A stretch of DNA of 64,000 bases from Haplomitrium mnioides (taxonomy: Eukaryota > Marchantiophyta > Haplomitriopsida > Calobryales): contig JBNGIS010020584.1 in the NCBI GenBank assembly GCA_049999725.1, forward strand, positions 39,114 to 103,113. Reading direction: 5' to 3'. This document shows positions 11,055 through 22,488 of this stretch, in pieces. Each line of letters opens with the position of its first letter. Position 1 is the first letter of the stretch. The notes below the pieces were generated by a model. That model saw only the letters and a list, made by a program, of their open reading frames with translations. It searched no databases and was not told the origin of the DNA. The translations under genes and the position numbers were made by a program.

Positions 11055-11403
11055 TGTAATAGTACAAACATGAAGTTGTGCTATTCATAAGAAAATAGGG
11101 AGGAAAGAAATAAGCAGTGAGGTTACTTGCTTTTGAGATTACTTTAGGTAAAGTGGTTTATGGTCACTTTTATATTGAAACTGGAAGTGACTTGTAAGTG
11201 AAGGAAGGGGGATGACACCTTCTTCTCTTGTATAAATAGAAAGCCTTCATAACCCAACTCCTCATTCAGAAGTTCCTCTCGAATCACTTAGGTTCTTTTG
11301 TTGCTTGGCTTTTGCTTGCCTTATTGTCATTTGGTTGAAGAACTCTATTAAATTTCCCTACGAGTTCTTACTCATTTGGATTTGTTCTTGGAGTTCTTGT
11401 ACA
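11055..11403 (+). mobile_element. Solo LTR of the gypsy A family, 349 bp, with 5-bp target duplication
   Basis: It starts TGTAATAGTAC, ends CTTGTACA (TG...CA) and is flanked on both sides by GTATG (11050-11054 and 11404-11408). Over its length it is the reverse complement of the LTRs at 14265-14823 and 50257-50690. It carries an intact TATAAATA box at 11231-11238. It sits inside gypsy A2 in the opposite orientation. The same place in gypsy A3 (near 52230-52245) has no insertion and a single TGTGGAACC-type sequence, an empty site. A solo LTR of this kind usually arises by recombination between two LTRs of a full insertion. Confidence 0.92.
11231..11238 (+). promoter_or_regulatory. TATA box of the solo LTR
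   Basis: TATAAATA, preceded by CTTCTCTTG and conserved in position in the LTRs at 14429-14436 and 50445-50452 (as TATTTATA on the plus strand). The U3/R border should lie about 30 bases downstream. The promoter would read rightward into the remaining A2 RNase H and RT sequence, antisense to it. Confidence 0.65.
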
Positions 11404-11408
11404 GTATG

Positions 11409-12830
11409 GAACCTCCTAGCTTGAACTCTAGCTTGATATCAAAGAGTTGTAGCAGATCTTCCAATCGATGATGATGACTTGTGATATTTTCTACGTGAAT
11501 TGATTGCGAAAAGGGTTTGTCATCAGTGCGCATAAATACATGCTTTCTTTAAAAAATAGTGTCTTCAAACCTTGGTACTATAAACCATCACCAATTGCTT
11601 TCTATCCTTGCAGAATGATTCTATTTGCTGCATTTAGTGGGCGTGACGTGAAGGCAACCAAATGAAGTCCATCCTCAAACTCTTATCGTACAACTACTCT
11701 AATAACAACTAGAAGCATCAATATCAACTACACAACACGCTTTTGAATCATACGATTGCACAACTCGATGAGAAGATATTGCATTCTTGAGTTATTGAAA
11801 TGCCTCTTACTCTTTGGTCGTCTATCGAAACCTTGCCTCTTTGCAAATCAGATCAACAATCAATGTAAAAATACTATCATATTAATGGATGATACTCTGA
11901 TAAAAACTTGTCAATCTATTGAAATCTTGAACATCCTTTGCATCAGTTGGTATTGGCAACTCTATATTAGCCTTTTCTTTCTTCTTTCTCTATCTGGATG
12001 TCTTTTGTGGACACTTTATGTTCTAGGTAAGTCACCTCTTGCATACAAAGCTCAATTTACACTTCTTTGCAATAAAATTTCCAATTTTGTAGTCTTTGCA
12101 ATACTTCTTTGAGATGTTTACAATGATCAACTTCACTCTTACTAAAGATAAAGATCTTTTCCAAAAACACCAATAAAGACTTATCGAGTAAACAATAAAA
12201 AACGCTATGTAGTTGATCCAAGAATATTGTCTAAGCATTAGTTTGGTCAAATATAAGAACCTTAAACTCAAAATACCCATACTTGGTACAAAAACAGTGT
12301 CTTTGGCATCATATGAATTTTCCATTAGCTATTTCGAAGATTCAACTTACAAACTAATCGCACGCAAGTCAATTGATCCAACAAATCATCCATACAAGAT
12401 AGAGAATAGTCATTCTTATCCAGTAAACAATCAAAAACGCTATGCATTTGATCCAAAAATATTGTTTGAGCATTAGTTAGGCTAAATATAAGAACCTTAA
12501 ACCAAAAATATTGATACCTTGTACTAAAAAGTGTTTTTGGCATCATTTGACTTGATAGAAATTTTCCAATAGCCACTTCAAAGATTCAACTTACAAAATA
12601 ATCGTGCACAAGTCAATTGATCCAACAAATCATCAATACAAGATAGAGAATAGTCATTCTTTACTATTTGATTGTTCAAGCCTAGATAATATATACAAAG
12701 GCAAATTGCACCGTCTTTCTTTGGTACAAAGAATACCAAAGCTCCCAAATGCAAACAACTATATCGAATGAAATCTTTCTCAAGAAGATCCATCAATAAC
12801 TTTCAAAGCTTCTCTAATTCTTGTGGTGAT
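11409..12830 (-). pseudogene. pol: Gypsy A2 reverse transcriptase and RNase H, broken
   Basis: RT copies the element RNA into DNA and RNase H removes the RNA. The finger region is readable at 12578-12796 (FVPKKDGAICLC, then [22 protein letters not shown]). A second, duplicated version lies at 12325-12576 because of a tandem duplication. The DNA of the RT end and RNase H (about 11404-12030) aligns by eye with A3 at 52245-52900 but is full of stops. The YxDD catalytic block could not be read. Not functional. Confidence 0.75.
12186..12660 (-). repeat. Tandem duplication of about 235 bp inside RT
   Basis: Unit 1 (about 12186-12420) and unit 2 (about 12421-12660) share, in order, agtaaacaat, gcattagtt, atataagaacctta, ggcatcat, caaagattcaactt and tagtcattct. 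The homologous RT in gypsy A3 (about 53020-53270) has this stretch once, so the duplication arose in A2. Confidence 0.85.
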
Positions 12831-12989
12831 AACCAATATACAGGTCGATTATAAGGAGTACTTCTTGGTATCAATTCAATAAAAAATAGCATTCCTCAAT
12901 CATCTCGTAACCATTTTGGCAAATCCTCTAGAAAAACATCCGCAAACTCCAAAATATCATCTATCATTGAGGTAGTTGCCTTTTTTTTC

Positions 12990-13450
12990 CTCCCTCTTTA
13001 CTCAAGTCTATGATGGGGTTGATCTAAATAACAAACTGATTTATACCTCTTCACCAACGTTTTTGAGCACTCCAAAAGAAATTTCTTACCTTGTAAGGTA
13101 ACTTGAATTATTTGTTTTGCCCAATCAAATTGAGTAGATAGATCTTCAAGCCAAGTCCACCTTAAAATAATGTCATACTGTAGAGGTGCAATAACAAATT
13201 GCATAGATTCTACGTACTCTTTCCCAATCCTTGAAAGCAATGGATTTTGAGAGAAAAACACTTCATTCTTTTAACCATCATCCATACTCATAACTTCCTT
13301 TAATATGCCCAAATTTTGCTTTTATTATCTTGGAAAAATGTAGTGATATAAAATTTTCAGAACCCTTACTATCCACTAAGAGTGCTACTCAATCATATCA
13401 TCAAGATGGAATAAGATACCTCAAATTATTGTCAAAGTTTTAATTCTATT
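12990..13450 (-). pseudogene. pol: Gypsy A2 aspartic protease, broken
   Basis: The active-site block reads LLVDSKGSENFIS near 13360 in one frame, so the Asp is present but the DSG core is changed. Downstream, in another frame at 12998-13261, come FVIAPLQYDIIL, DLSTQFDWAKQ and VTLQGKKF, the usual end of this protease. The same blocks occur in A3 at 53692-54024. At least one frameshift separates the two halves. Confidence 0.75.
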
Positions 13451-13613
13451 AGAGCTTGCAAAGTTTTGAGTACGTTGTTCAAATGATTGAGGACACAACC
13501 TAGCTTGTGCAATAGTAAGTAATGAGTTATGCCACTCTACCATGCGTGTTGCTTCTTCTTACGAAGTAAGCTCTTGTGCTGTTACTTTCATTCTAGTGCA
13601 AGGCTTCAATCTT

Positions 13614-14264
13614 CAAACAAAGTGGTCTAATGCTTCTTCTTCTCTTGTGTAAGAAATTTTCATAATTGTATCTTGAAAATGTGTAAGAGAGCTTCTCATT
13701 CTAACAAGTTGTTTCAATTCAACCAATCGATCTCTTGCTACTTTTGAAGCATTTACAACCCTAAATCTTGAAATCACCTCTTCTTTGAATTCACACAAAN
13801 NNNNNNNNNNNNNNNNNNNNNNNNNNNNNNNNNNNNNNNNNNNNNNNNNNNNNNNNNNNNNNNNNNNNNNNNNNNNNNNNNNNNNNNNNNNNNNNNNNNN
13901 NNNNNNNNNNNNNNNNNNNNNNNNNNNNNNNNNNNNNNNNNNNNNNNNNNNNNNNNNNNNNNNNNNNNNNNNNNNNNNNNNNNNNNNNNNNNNNNNNNNN
14001 NNNNNNNNNNNNNNNNNNNNNNNNNNNNNNNNNNNNNNNNNNNNNNNNNNNNNNNNNNNNNNNNNNNNNNNNNNNNNNNNNNNNNNNNNNNNNNNNNNNN
14101 NNNNNNNNNNNNNNNNNNNNNNNNNNNNNNNNNNNNNNNNNNNNNNNNNNNNNNNNNNNNNNNNNNNNNNNNNNNNNNNNNNNNNNNNNNNNNNNNNNNC
14201 TTTTGCATGAAAGATGTTCAAGTTGTTGTTGCATTGCCTGAACCACCCCTTCTCGATTCTCCAT
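13614..14264 (-). pseudogene. gag: Gypsy A2 Gag, interrupted by an assembly gap
   Basis: The start is put at the ATG at 14264, because MENREGVVQAMQQQLEHL is a typical opening of gypsy Gag. After the 400-N gap the retrotransposon Gag domain resumes as CEFKEEVISRF, then LVELKQ and LTHFQDTIMK. It ends at a stop near 13614. The open frame crossing the gap is an artefact of the N run. The ATG touches the LTR directly, with no primer site between. Confidence 0.75.
13800..14199. other. Assembly gap of 400 N
   Basis: Run of N inside gypsy A2 gag. Open frames predicted across it on both strands have no meaning. Confidence 0.99.
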
Positions 14265-14823
14265 ATAAAATAACTCAAGGACCAAATCCAAATGAGTAAA
14301 AACTCATAGTTAACTCTAATAGAGTTCTTTAACCAAATGCCAATAATGCAATCAAAAGTCAAGCAACCAATGAACCAAAGTGATTTGAAAGCAACTCTAG
14401 AATGGTGAGTGGGGCTATGAAGCCCTTCTATTTATACAAGAGAAGAAAGTGTCATCCCTCAATCTTAACTTACAAGTTACTTCTAATTTCAACCCTATAG
14501 TTGTTCACTTAGAAGTCACTTCTAATTTCAACTATAAAAGCTCTAGAAGTAACCTCAAAGACAAGTAATCTTATCTCAAATTAACCTTAAAAATAACCAT
14601 TAACCACTTTCTTCACTACTCTCTATTTTCTTGTAAATAGCACAACATCATGCTTGTAGTATTAGAGGCCAAGGAATTGATTTCACTAGTAGGTAGTGGA
14701 AGAATATAGAGATATGTTGGTAATTTGATAAACATGACATATCCATTTGAGAAAATTAATCTTTTAACAAGGTAGCTATCATTCATTGCTTTCCATTTAG
14801 TATCTTTATCATATTTTGTAAAG
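14265..14823 (-). repeat. Gypsy A2 5' LTR, about 560 bp
   Basis: It aligns along its length with 9516-10115. A TATA box is intact (TATTTATA on the plus strand, 14429-14436). The expected TG at the plus-strand left end is mutated (ATAAAATAACTC against TGTAAAATAACTT). The outer end is approximate. Confidence 0.75.
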
Positions 14824-15963
14824 AAAAATGATATTTTACCTACTCATCTTCCACAACTCTCATGATTGTGAGCACCATCAACAAGTTCTGTGTAAGACAC
14901 GTCAAACCTAACCATTGATAACATGTTTGTGCAACCTATTTTTGATCATTAAAAAAATGACTTATCTTCAATATAAACACTTCAACTACCATAACAAACC
15001 AATCACATGAATTTGTTTTTAGCAAAGTAGGAACTCGATGATTTTATTATATTTTAAAGGTTTTTTCTGCTTTGTATAGAATTGGTTGTCAATAGTAAAC
15101 TTCTAAACTCTGAATAAGAAGTTTGCATTTTTAGGCTTCCTCATTGTCTTGATCTATAATTACCAAATCAAAAACCAAACTCTTGTGGGAGAAACATCCA
15201 CCTTCTTTTTTTCACTTTCAAGTTTGTCTTGGTGATCATGTACTTCAATGCATTGTAGTAAGTATGAAATGCCACCTTAGAGTGCAATGAGTAGTTTGGG
15301 AATCATTTCAAGGAATAAATATTTTCCAAAGCCTCTCAATTACTTGGGAAATAGATCTTCTTTCTAGGTGAGAGAACTTTGCAAGCAAAATAAATGAGGT
15401 TGTTCTTCCATTGCTCATCTAATAAGCTTAGTATTGTGTATGAGCCATGGAATACAATTGTTTTTTTCTATACTTTTGATGATTTATATATATATTTTAT
15501 GTAAAAGCTCAATAACATGCTTTGGAGAGTTGCACAAGCATTACAACTTGTAACAAGAGTGATCAAAGAACAATCAAAGCTAGACCAAATAACAACCAAA
15601 GTTCAAAGAAAAAGTTTGAGATACATAAAGAGAGATAGTAGAAGACAAAATGATAATGCACAAAATGGCAGCCAAATGTCAAAAACGTGAGTGTTTTGGC
15701 GTCTATAGCCATTCAACACAAAACCTTGCTACTAGTTGTAGCCATAGAAACCTTGGTAATGGAAGCAAGTGAGTCTAAGAAAGGAAGAATTGGCTCAAGA
15801 GAGAAGAGTTTTGGAAGAACTATAAGCCCTTTGGTGAGAGGAAAGAATATCTTGAAGAGAGGGGTAGAGCAAGAGGTAGTGATAAAATAAAAATGCCAAG
15901 AAGATTTAGTCAAACTCAATAATGATTTGGAAAGAAGAACAACATTGCATTAGAGAGTTTGTA

Positions 15964-16009
<46 letters not shown>

Positions 16010-16204
16010 CAAACTAAAGAAGAAGATGCATGGGATGAAGAGTGAATGGGTTGAAGCACAAAAAGTTGGCAGGAAATAATTCTTCGAAGCAACAAAACAA
16101 GTACAAGATTCATTGGGGGACCAAGATCAACATTGAAAGGGACACCAAAGAAAAAAGAAAAATGGTCCAAGAAATTGAAAAGAGAAAATGTGAAAGTTGG
16201 AAGG
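14824..16204. other. Noncoding stretch with a long poly-T run
   Basis: No gene or element family is recognised. The open frames at 15687-15890 (plus) and 16009-16230 (minus) lack family motifs. A 43-base T run lies at 15967-16009. Confidence 0.5.
15967..16009. repeat. Homopolymer T(43)
   Basis: An unbroken run of 43 T. It could be the poly(A) tail of a LINE or SINE copy read in reverse, or a slippage product. No LINE or SINE body was recognised to its right, and its length in an assembly is not reliable. Confidence 0.8.
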
Positions 16205-19036
16205 TGTGAGCTGGTGATTTGAGGCACCAATAAAAAATATGAGAAATCAGAAGCATCATCGGAGCAGTTCTGTGCTTCTAGACGCAGAGATACTTCAGAA
16301 GCATTGGGGTATCCCAGCTCAGTGATAAGGAGAGGGGATCGGTTAACTCGTTGTTCGGAAGGTCATCGGAAGGGGGAAGGCAGGACCATAACAGAGGGAG
16401 GATGGGACACTCTTTAGAGCTTTGGTGAAGACACATGCAAGGAGACTAAGGAGTAAGCGATCAAGGAGTTGAAAAGCTCAAAGGCCAGACGAGAAAGATC
16501 AAGGGGATTGGACAACATCAATGACTCGACGTCACAAGAGAAAAGCTTAAGGTAAGGCAAGGAGCTCCATTGATTATTCCTTACTAGTGGTATAGTGGCA
16601 AGGCTTGATAACGAGAGGAAAGGGAAGGTGCTCCCAACAGAACCAGCATCGAAGGATCAAAGGGAGAATGAAGAATGAGATGACCATCAGAAAGCGGCGA
16701 TGACACTCGAGGGCTCACTAGACACGCAGATCAATCAGGTGTTAGTGGGCTTCATCAAGGTATGAGTAAATTTTGGTCTTCGGGAGTCTTTCTCCTATCA
16801 GAGCTCTATTAGTTGCATTGGGGTGGTCAAAGTGTCAGAGTTGACTTTATGAGATCGGTTCTCTTCTATCGGAGCGGAATGGTCATAGTTCCCCTCGGAA
16901 AGCGGCATCGGGATGTGTCCATCGAAAGAAGTCAAGTACTAGAGTTGACTGTTCTTGGGGCGATGTCGGCCTTTATTTCTATCGGAAGAAGTCAACTATC
17001 ACAATTAACCATCAGAAGCTACAAAGAATCATCGGGTTTGATGTCACTGATCGGGATTTACCAAGGATGAGCAGGGTGTATAGTCGACGGCATGAGCTCA
17101 TCGGGTTTATCTGGTCAGATTGATAATCTTCTTTGGATGAGACCTTGGTTCTGTTCGGAGACGCGCCAATCTTTTTTGCACTGGAATATTTTATTAGATC
17201 CGATCAAACTTTGGAGTTGACTGCCGGATGTGGCGGTCCAACTTCCCCTTGGAAGTCGGCGGCAGGCACCACCCTATGAGAAAAAGTCAATCATCAGAGT
17301 TGACCACCAAAAAAGGTCATTGGCGCTGTCATCCATCATCGGGGTCTGCTGTCACCTATGGGATCTAATCAGGCTTATCAGGTCTTCCGCAATTCTTCTT
17401 CTGACAGAGTTCTATTAGTTCTATTGGGCTGGCCAATCTTTTTTCTTCAGAGTAACTTACCGGTCTATCTGTGCGGATCATCTCATCACACAGATCTTAT
17501 CGAATCAACTCATTGAAGAGCTGACCATTGGCTTATCAGGACACGTGTTGTCTTCTAAGCACTTGTGCAGGTTGCGAAGTTAAGAGGACCGCTCAACGCT
17601 ATCAGATGGTGGAGCTTTCAAACATGAAGAGTCAGGATTAATTGCAAGCAAGGAGGAATTAGACCAGCTGGAGTATAGATAGTCTTCACATGACTTAACA
17701 AGGTAAAAGAGGGGGAGGGGGGGTGTTGCATGATTGAGAAGGCGTGGAAGTGTACAAGTTGTGAGTTGATGCTTGGTCGATGATGCCGGCAACACATTGT
17801 GATTAAAATTTTGATCTTGAAGTTGTCAATGTACTTAACGAAGCGTGGATGTGTACAAGGGCATGCGCAGGTGCATTGTTGAAGCCGATGTGAGTCCAGA
17901 GGTTGAGAGGTTGATTGAGAGGTGTCATTGAAAATCTTGTGCAAGGGGATAGCGAGAGATGAGGTGCGTGCTTTGTAATCCTTTGATTGAAGCAAGTGTA
18001 CTTGCGTTTAGGGGCCAAAGGAGTGGAGGTGGACTGGAGGGGCGCCGAGAATCACTGAGCGAGAGGCTCTAGAGGCTTGGGCGATCCAGGTGAACTCATT
18101 TCTTGGAGGGTGGACTAACGTTCAAAGGTATACCGATACTCGAAGGAGAAGCAAGTGTGCTTGGCCTGGACTCGTGAGTCGTGATTGCATAGGGGATTCT
18201 GCCCCAGTAATATCAAGAGGGTGTTGCTGGTTCAGATTTCAAAAGGAGGTGAAAGGCAAGGGGTGGCTGCAGTAGTGCCTGCGCACTACGGAGAAGATCC
18301 GGTCGAGGTTTTGGGTGAAGTGTGTCCAACAGTCGAGAGTACTGTCTTCGAGGGGTAGAAGTTAATCGAACCTCTTCCAAGCTTGCAGAAGTGAATCCAA
18401 GCCCCTCTACAACCGAGGTTTTAAACTAGTAGTGATGTGTTCATGAGTGGGCGGGCTGAAGTTTGAAGCATGGCAGGGAGACTCATGCAGTGAGTGTCTG
18501 GAGTCGCTGGTCGATGACGCTATACGCTTCTCTCAAGTACATAGTGTAGATTTGTTTATATGCTTTGTTGTATAGTTGTGAATAAGTCTTGGAGGCGTTG
18601 CAGGGTAGATAGAGGGTGCGTTGAGAGTATAGTGAGGGTGCTAGAGTAGCTGTAATTTCTGTGCAGAAGTTGCATTGAGTTCGTAGGCATAGTCTTGTAC
18701 ATACCTTTTTCCCTTTTTCCCTTTGTGTAGATATGAAGGATTGCAAACAATTTCCGAGCAGGCATGAGTGACTGCTAGAAAGACAAGATCTGATTGGGTC
18801 CGATCTGGGCTTGAGGTTGTGCGCGAGGAGAAAGAGTGATCTGGGGTTCTTGGTATGGGTGTTGTGGGATTGCAATGCCGAGCAACTCACAGCCGTTAGT
18901 GTGTGAAAGGGATAAACTGGGGTCTGGGGTCGTCTCATAAAAGGCCATGTTGAACTGTGCCGGTCTCTTTCTATCAGAATAAGCTCTTCCTGAGCTATGC
19001 CCGAGGAGAAGGGTGCGAAAGAAGGTATAAGTGTCA
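16205..19036 (+). mobile_element. Long LTR of the gypsy B family (copy G), plus orientation
   Basis: Its start (TGTGAGCTGGTGA, then AGAAGCATCATC) aligns with the start of the B1 LTR at 25004 on the minus strand. Further blocks match in order: GATGGGACACTC, AAGGCAAGGAGC, GTTGAC-rich U3, a GTATAGATAG TATA-like site near 17675, the marker block around GAGAAGATCCGG near 18290, and CTCATAAAAGGCC near 18935. The 3' end is approximate. At 2.8 kb it is longer than the other copies. Open frames here, such as the 184-residue one at 18483-19037, are by-products. Confidence 0.72.
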
Positions 19037-19528
19037 ATGCTCAACTTTGCAAGTATCACATAAAAGTGGATTGAATAAATCTAAGTTGGACAATAAGTAA
19101 ACAACAATGGGGTCAACAGAATAAAGAACCAGTCCTCAAGAGCGTCTTAGAAATTACTGATCAAAAGGTTTAGGCCATTAGAGAAGCACCTTTCGAGGAA
19201 AGGTTTAAGCTATTAGTGAAGCACCTTTCAAAGAACTAGATGAGCTCCAACAAAGGAAAATGAGGAGGTAGGCTGAGCTATACCCCCTTTTTTTAAAGGC
19301 CAGCTCTATTCTGTGAGTATAGTACATCAAGCCATAGGGTTGAAAGTTTTGACCCCCAAAAACAAGGTGAAGGGTATTGTTTTGAGGGAAAACAGAATTA
19401 AGGTGATGGGACCAGCTAGGGCAAGAGTAGAGGGGCAGAGTCCAATAGAATGGTAGAGACCATTCAAGATTCATCAACTTGAAGGTTCTAGCGCTGGAAC
19501 TTTCATCCCATTAGAGGACCCAGGCTAT

Positions 19529-19736
19529 GTTTCTTCCTCTTCCTCTTCCGTGTAGGGTCCTTCATGTTAAATGCTGTGGCAGGAGCAAAGGCCATGGCTG
19601 CAATTTGACAGAGTATGCCAAGGTCGGCTAAGGTTTCTTCCTCTTCCTCTCCAGTGTAGGGTATTTCTTGTTAAATGCTGTGGCAGGAGCAAAGGCCATG
19701 GCTGCAATGTGACAGAGTATGCCAAGGTGGGCTAAG
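19529..19736 (+). repeat. Tandem duplication, 2 x 104 bp
   Basis: Units 19529-19632 and 19633-19736 align without gaps and differ at about 7 of 104 positions. Each starts gtttcttcctcttcctc and ends gccaaggt(c/g)ggctaag. Confidence 0.95.
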
Positions 19737-22256
19737 GATGAGGGGCATCAATAGGTGGTGATGTGACACGGGAGAAGTGTGAGGAAATAGGGAGTGATCA
19801 CACAAAGCCAAGTGGCACACTTGGATCAAACAAGGGAAAAGGTGGCATAGAAGAGACTGCTATTCTGTAGTAAGCCTGTGCAGTAAAGTGAGAGGGCCAA
19901 GTCTCAAGGAACAAGGAGGGAGAAAAACATCAAACATGTTGTAAGGGAAAGGGAGGATAATCTCCTACCAAAGATGGGAGAAAAATGGACTACAATGAAT
20001 GGAAGCCACTTGGTTAAAATGGAAGTATTTTATGGAGATAATTATATACTATTAAAAAGTGTGTTTAACCTAATAAGTTGGCTGGCCTGTGAGGATTTGA
20101 GGGCTGCCTTGATGGATGTTCATTCATCCTCAATTCAATATTTTTGGGGACTTGCAATTTTTTGTGAAGGTGTCTAGTGAGCTACAACAGTTGACCTAGC
20201 TGCACCCTTTTCTAAGACATGACATGGGGTTTCTTGGAATGTGTAGCCTCATGACATTTGATTCAACTACCGCGCCAACCAATGGGAATTTTATTGAAAG
20301 GTCTCTTATTGACCTTATGCAAGAATCAAAAGGGACCAACGCATGGTAGCCCTAAATGTCACCTTGCTATCTAGCTACGTAGTGTGGATCAGCAGTTAGA
20401 CCTCTGCACAGCCACCGCCACAAGGATCCGAGCAGCAAAGAACAAGGGAAGCAGCATTACTGAAGAGAATCCTCAAAAGCTAGTTATTGGAGGTAGCTCT
20501 CCTTTCACGGGAATCCAATTGACAAGGATAACGTTAGTAAGGTAAGAGGGGAAGGGTGTGGGGCGACCCAGTTACAGGCAAAAGCTAGGACTAACCAGCT
20601 CCAAGATGAGGGGCAAGTTACCAAGATGAACAATGGTAGACACGAAGGGTCCTGAACGTTGGCTTGCTGACAGCCTGAGACTGAATAAAGTAAAAAGGCG
20701 TCACCAAAGAGGACAAAAGAGGTATTCAGAATACGCCGAAAAGGGCAGCATCATAAGAGACAAATGACAAGGGGACAAGGATACTTTCCGTTAGCCGAGA
20801 GGAGAGGACAGTTACCATCAAGGCTGCAAACAACTTAAAAAATATGACAAAAGAGTAGCATCAGCAATTGGAAGAACCACCTGAGGATAAAGTTCAACAT
20901 AAGTTGATTCCCAAAATAAGCAATAAAGAAGAAATCGGGAAACAGAGGCCAGAACCCAGATCATGGCAAAAAATGCAAGAAGAAACCAAGGGGGCTCTCC
21001 TTCAAGCACCAGGAGAGCAGGGTCTATGCCCTCATGTAGAAATTGCAAACAAGACAGGAGGGTAGATCTCGCTCAATCCGGAAGAGCAACATGGAGCTGG
21101 CAGCAAAAGGAAGAACTATAAACAAGAATCCGCAAACCAGAAATAGAGCACAAGATTGAAGGAGTTTGCGTAGCGATTTGAGTCTTAGCGAAATACACAG
21201 GACTTGATAGCACAACAACTCAAAACTACTCTAACTCGAAAGGAGACGAGCTGCGAGTCGACCGATTAGCCTACCAGGTGAAAATTGATTGGCATGGTGC
21301 CCAGGGTACAGATGCACTTGAAGTTCCAGTCTAGGCTCATCTGGGAGTGAAAAGTTTGCGGAGAGAGGAACACTGAAAAAAGAAGGGAAGGGAGGGTTTT
21401 ATATCCACCTCGCTCATCCCAACATGAGCATTGTGGGACTACCTCCACATTGGGCTGCAAAGGAGGCCAATTCACTCAAAGCGTGACAAGGGGAGCAGCA
21501 AGCAACTTTGATTCAATGGGGTTCCTCGCAAAATACAGCTGAGCATGGACTGCTTTGACCTGAGCATCAATTGCTCAGATCTGGGCAATCAAACCACAAA
21601 GTGCGTAGCCCAAACAAAAATTGAGCATGAGTTGAGTGGAGGATCAAGGAGGCAGCTCACTTGACGTGGGCCAGGCATATTACCAGCTTGATCGCCAGCG
21701 GAAAATGAGATGCAGTAGCCGAGGATCAAGCAAAGATCAATGCTTGTCGGTGATAACAGACCGCCATTGGTAGGTACCGGTTGAGCGTCACATAAAGGCA
21801 AGGGAGCCATCCATTGTAGTGAAATTGTTTGGGGGAGGATGGTGAGTGACACAGCTAGATGGGTCAGGAAAGAAAATTAGCCCTCGCACCTAGTGTTGAA
21901 TAGCGTGTAGCAAGGCTGAGGTCTCATTGTGAGGGACACTTACTGGGCAGACCACCAATACAGGAGGGGATTCTTGAAAATGTATCTTTGCTCTTGTAGA
22001 ATAGTTATGAAGGCTTGCTAGTTTAGTTAGTTGCTACCCATTTTAGAGGAGTTGCTATGATCTATCTCAACTCACTCCCTTATGTGACTATTATGGGCTT
22101 GTTGCATGTAGAGCATGATGCGCAACATACAAAGGCAGGCCATATGAGCATGTACATGTAAGATTGCTGCATATAGGCGACTTCCCTGTCATGTTCTATT
22201 ATAGTTGTACCCCTTTTGCAATACAGGTGCCCATTTATACCCAGCAAGTTGCAATC

Positions 22257-22266
22257 TATATATATG
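22257..22266 (+). promoter_or_regulatory. TATA-like site of a possible LTR
   Basis: TATATATATG follows a stretch that begins after the purine run near 21968, and is followed by ATGTAAGGCTC and a T-rich leader. This spacing resembles U3/R of a plant LTR, but no partner LTR was found. Confidence 0.3.
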
Positions 22267-22440
22267 AATGTAAGGCTCTCATTTTGGAAGCATCTTTAAC
22301 TACAAACACTTCTTGCTTCGTGAGAAGTTTATGAACCACTTTTTTCTCTCTCCTATCGACATTGAAGCAAGTCCAATGCTAGCTCTGAAGGTCAACCTCA
22401 TGCACTCCATCCATTAGCCATCCTGCTTCTGTTACTAGTC

Positions 22441-22488
22441 AGATATCTGATGTTGTGTGCTAAGAGATATCTGATGTTGTGTGCTAAG
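22441..22488 (+). repeat. Perfect tandem duplication, 2 x 24 bp
   Basis: The unit agatatctgatg + ttgtgtgctaag occurs twice without a mismatch (22441-22464 and 22465-22488), so it is probably recent. Confidence 0.97.

Larger units (their letters stand above)
9516..14823 (-). mobile_element. Ty3/gypsy element A2, chromovirus-like, decayed
   Basis: Two related LTRs (9516-10115 and 14265-14823) flank minus-strand gag, protease, RT, RNase H and integrase in gypsy order. The integrase is cut after its core, so the GPY/F tail and any chromodomain are missing. A 235-bp tandem duplication sits inside RT, a solo LTR of the same family sits between RNase H and integrase, and a 400-N gap sits in gag. 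No target duplication could be assigned. Gypsy A3 (50257-54040) is a second copy that keeps the integrase tail but lacks gag. Confidence 0.85.

Noticed and set aside
13613-14362. 249-residue and other open frames through the 400-N gap
   Set aside because: Most residues are unknown. Only the ends match Gag, and the frame through N is not evidence.
18483-19037. 184-residue open frame on the minus strand
   Set aside because: It lies inside LTR G and is antisense to it. Related LTR copies do not conserve the frame.
20210-20340. Possible LINE endonuclease start (VSWNV then LMQESK)
   Set aside because: Two short resemblances separated by stops and a frame change, without any further endonuclease or RT motif downstream. 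Not enough to call a LINE.
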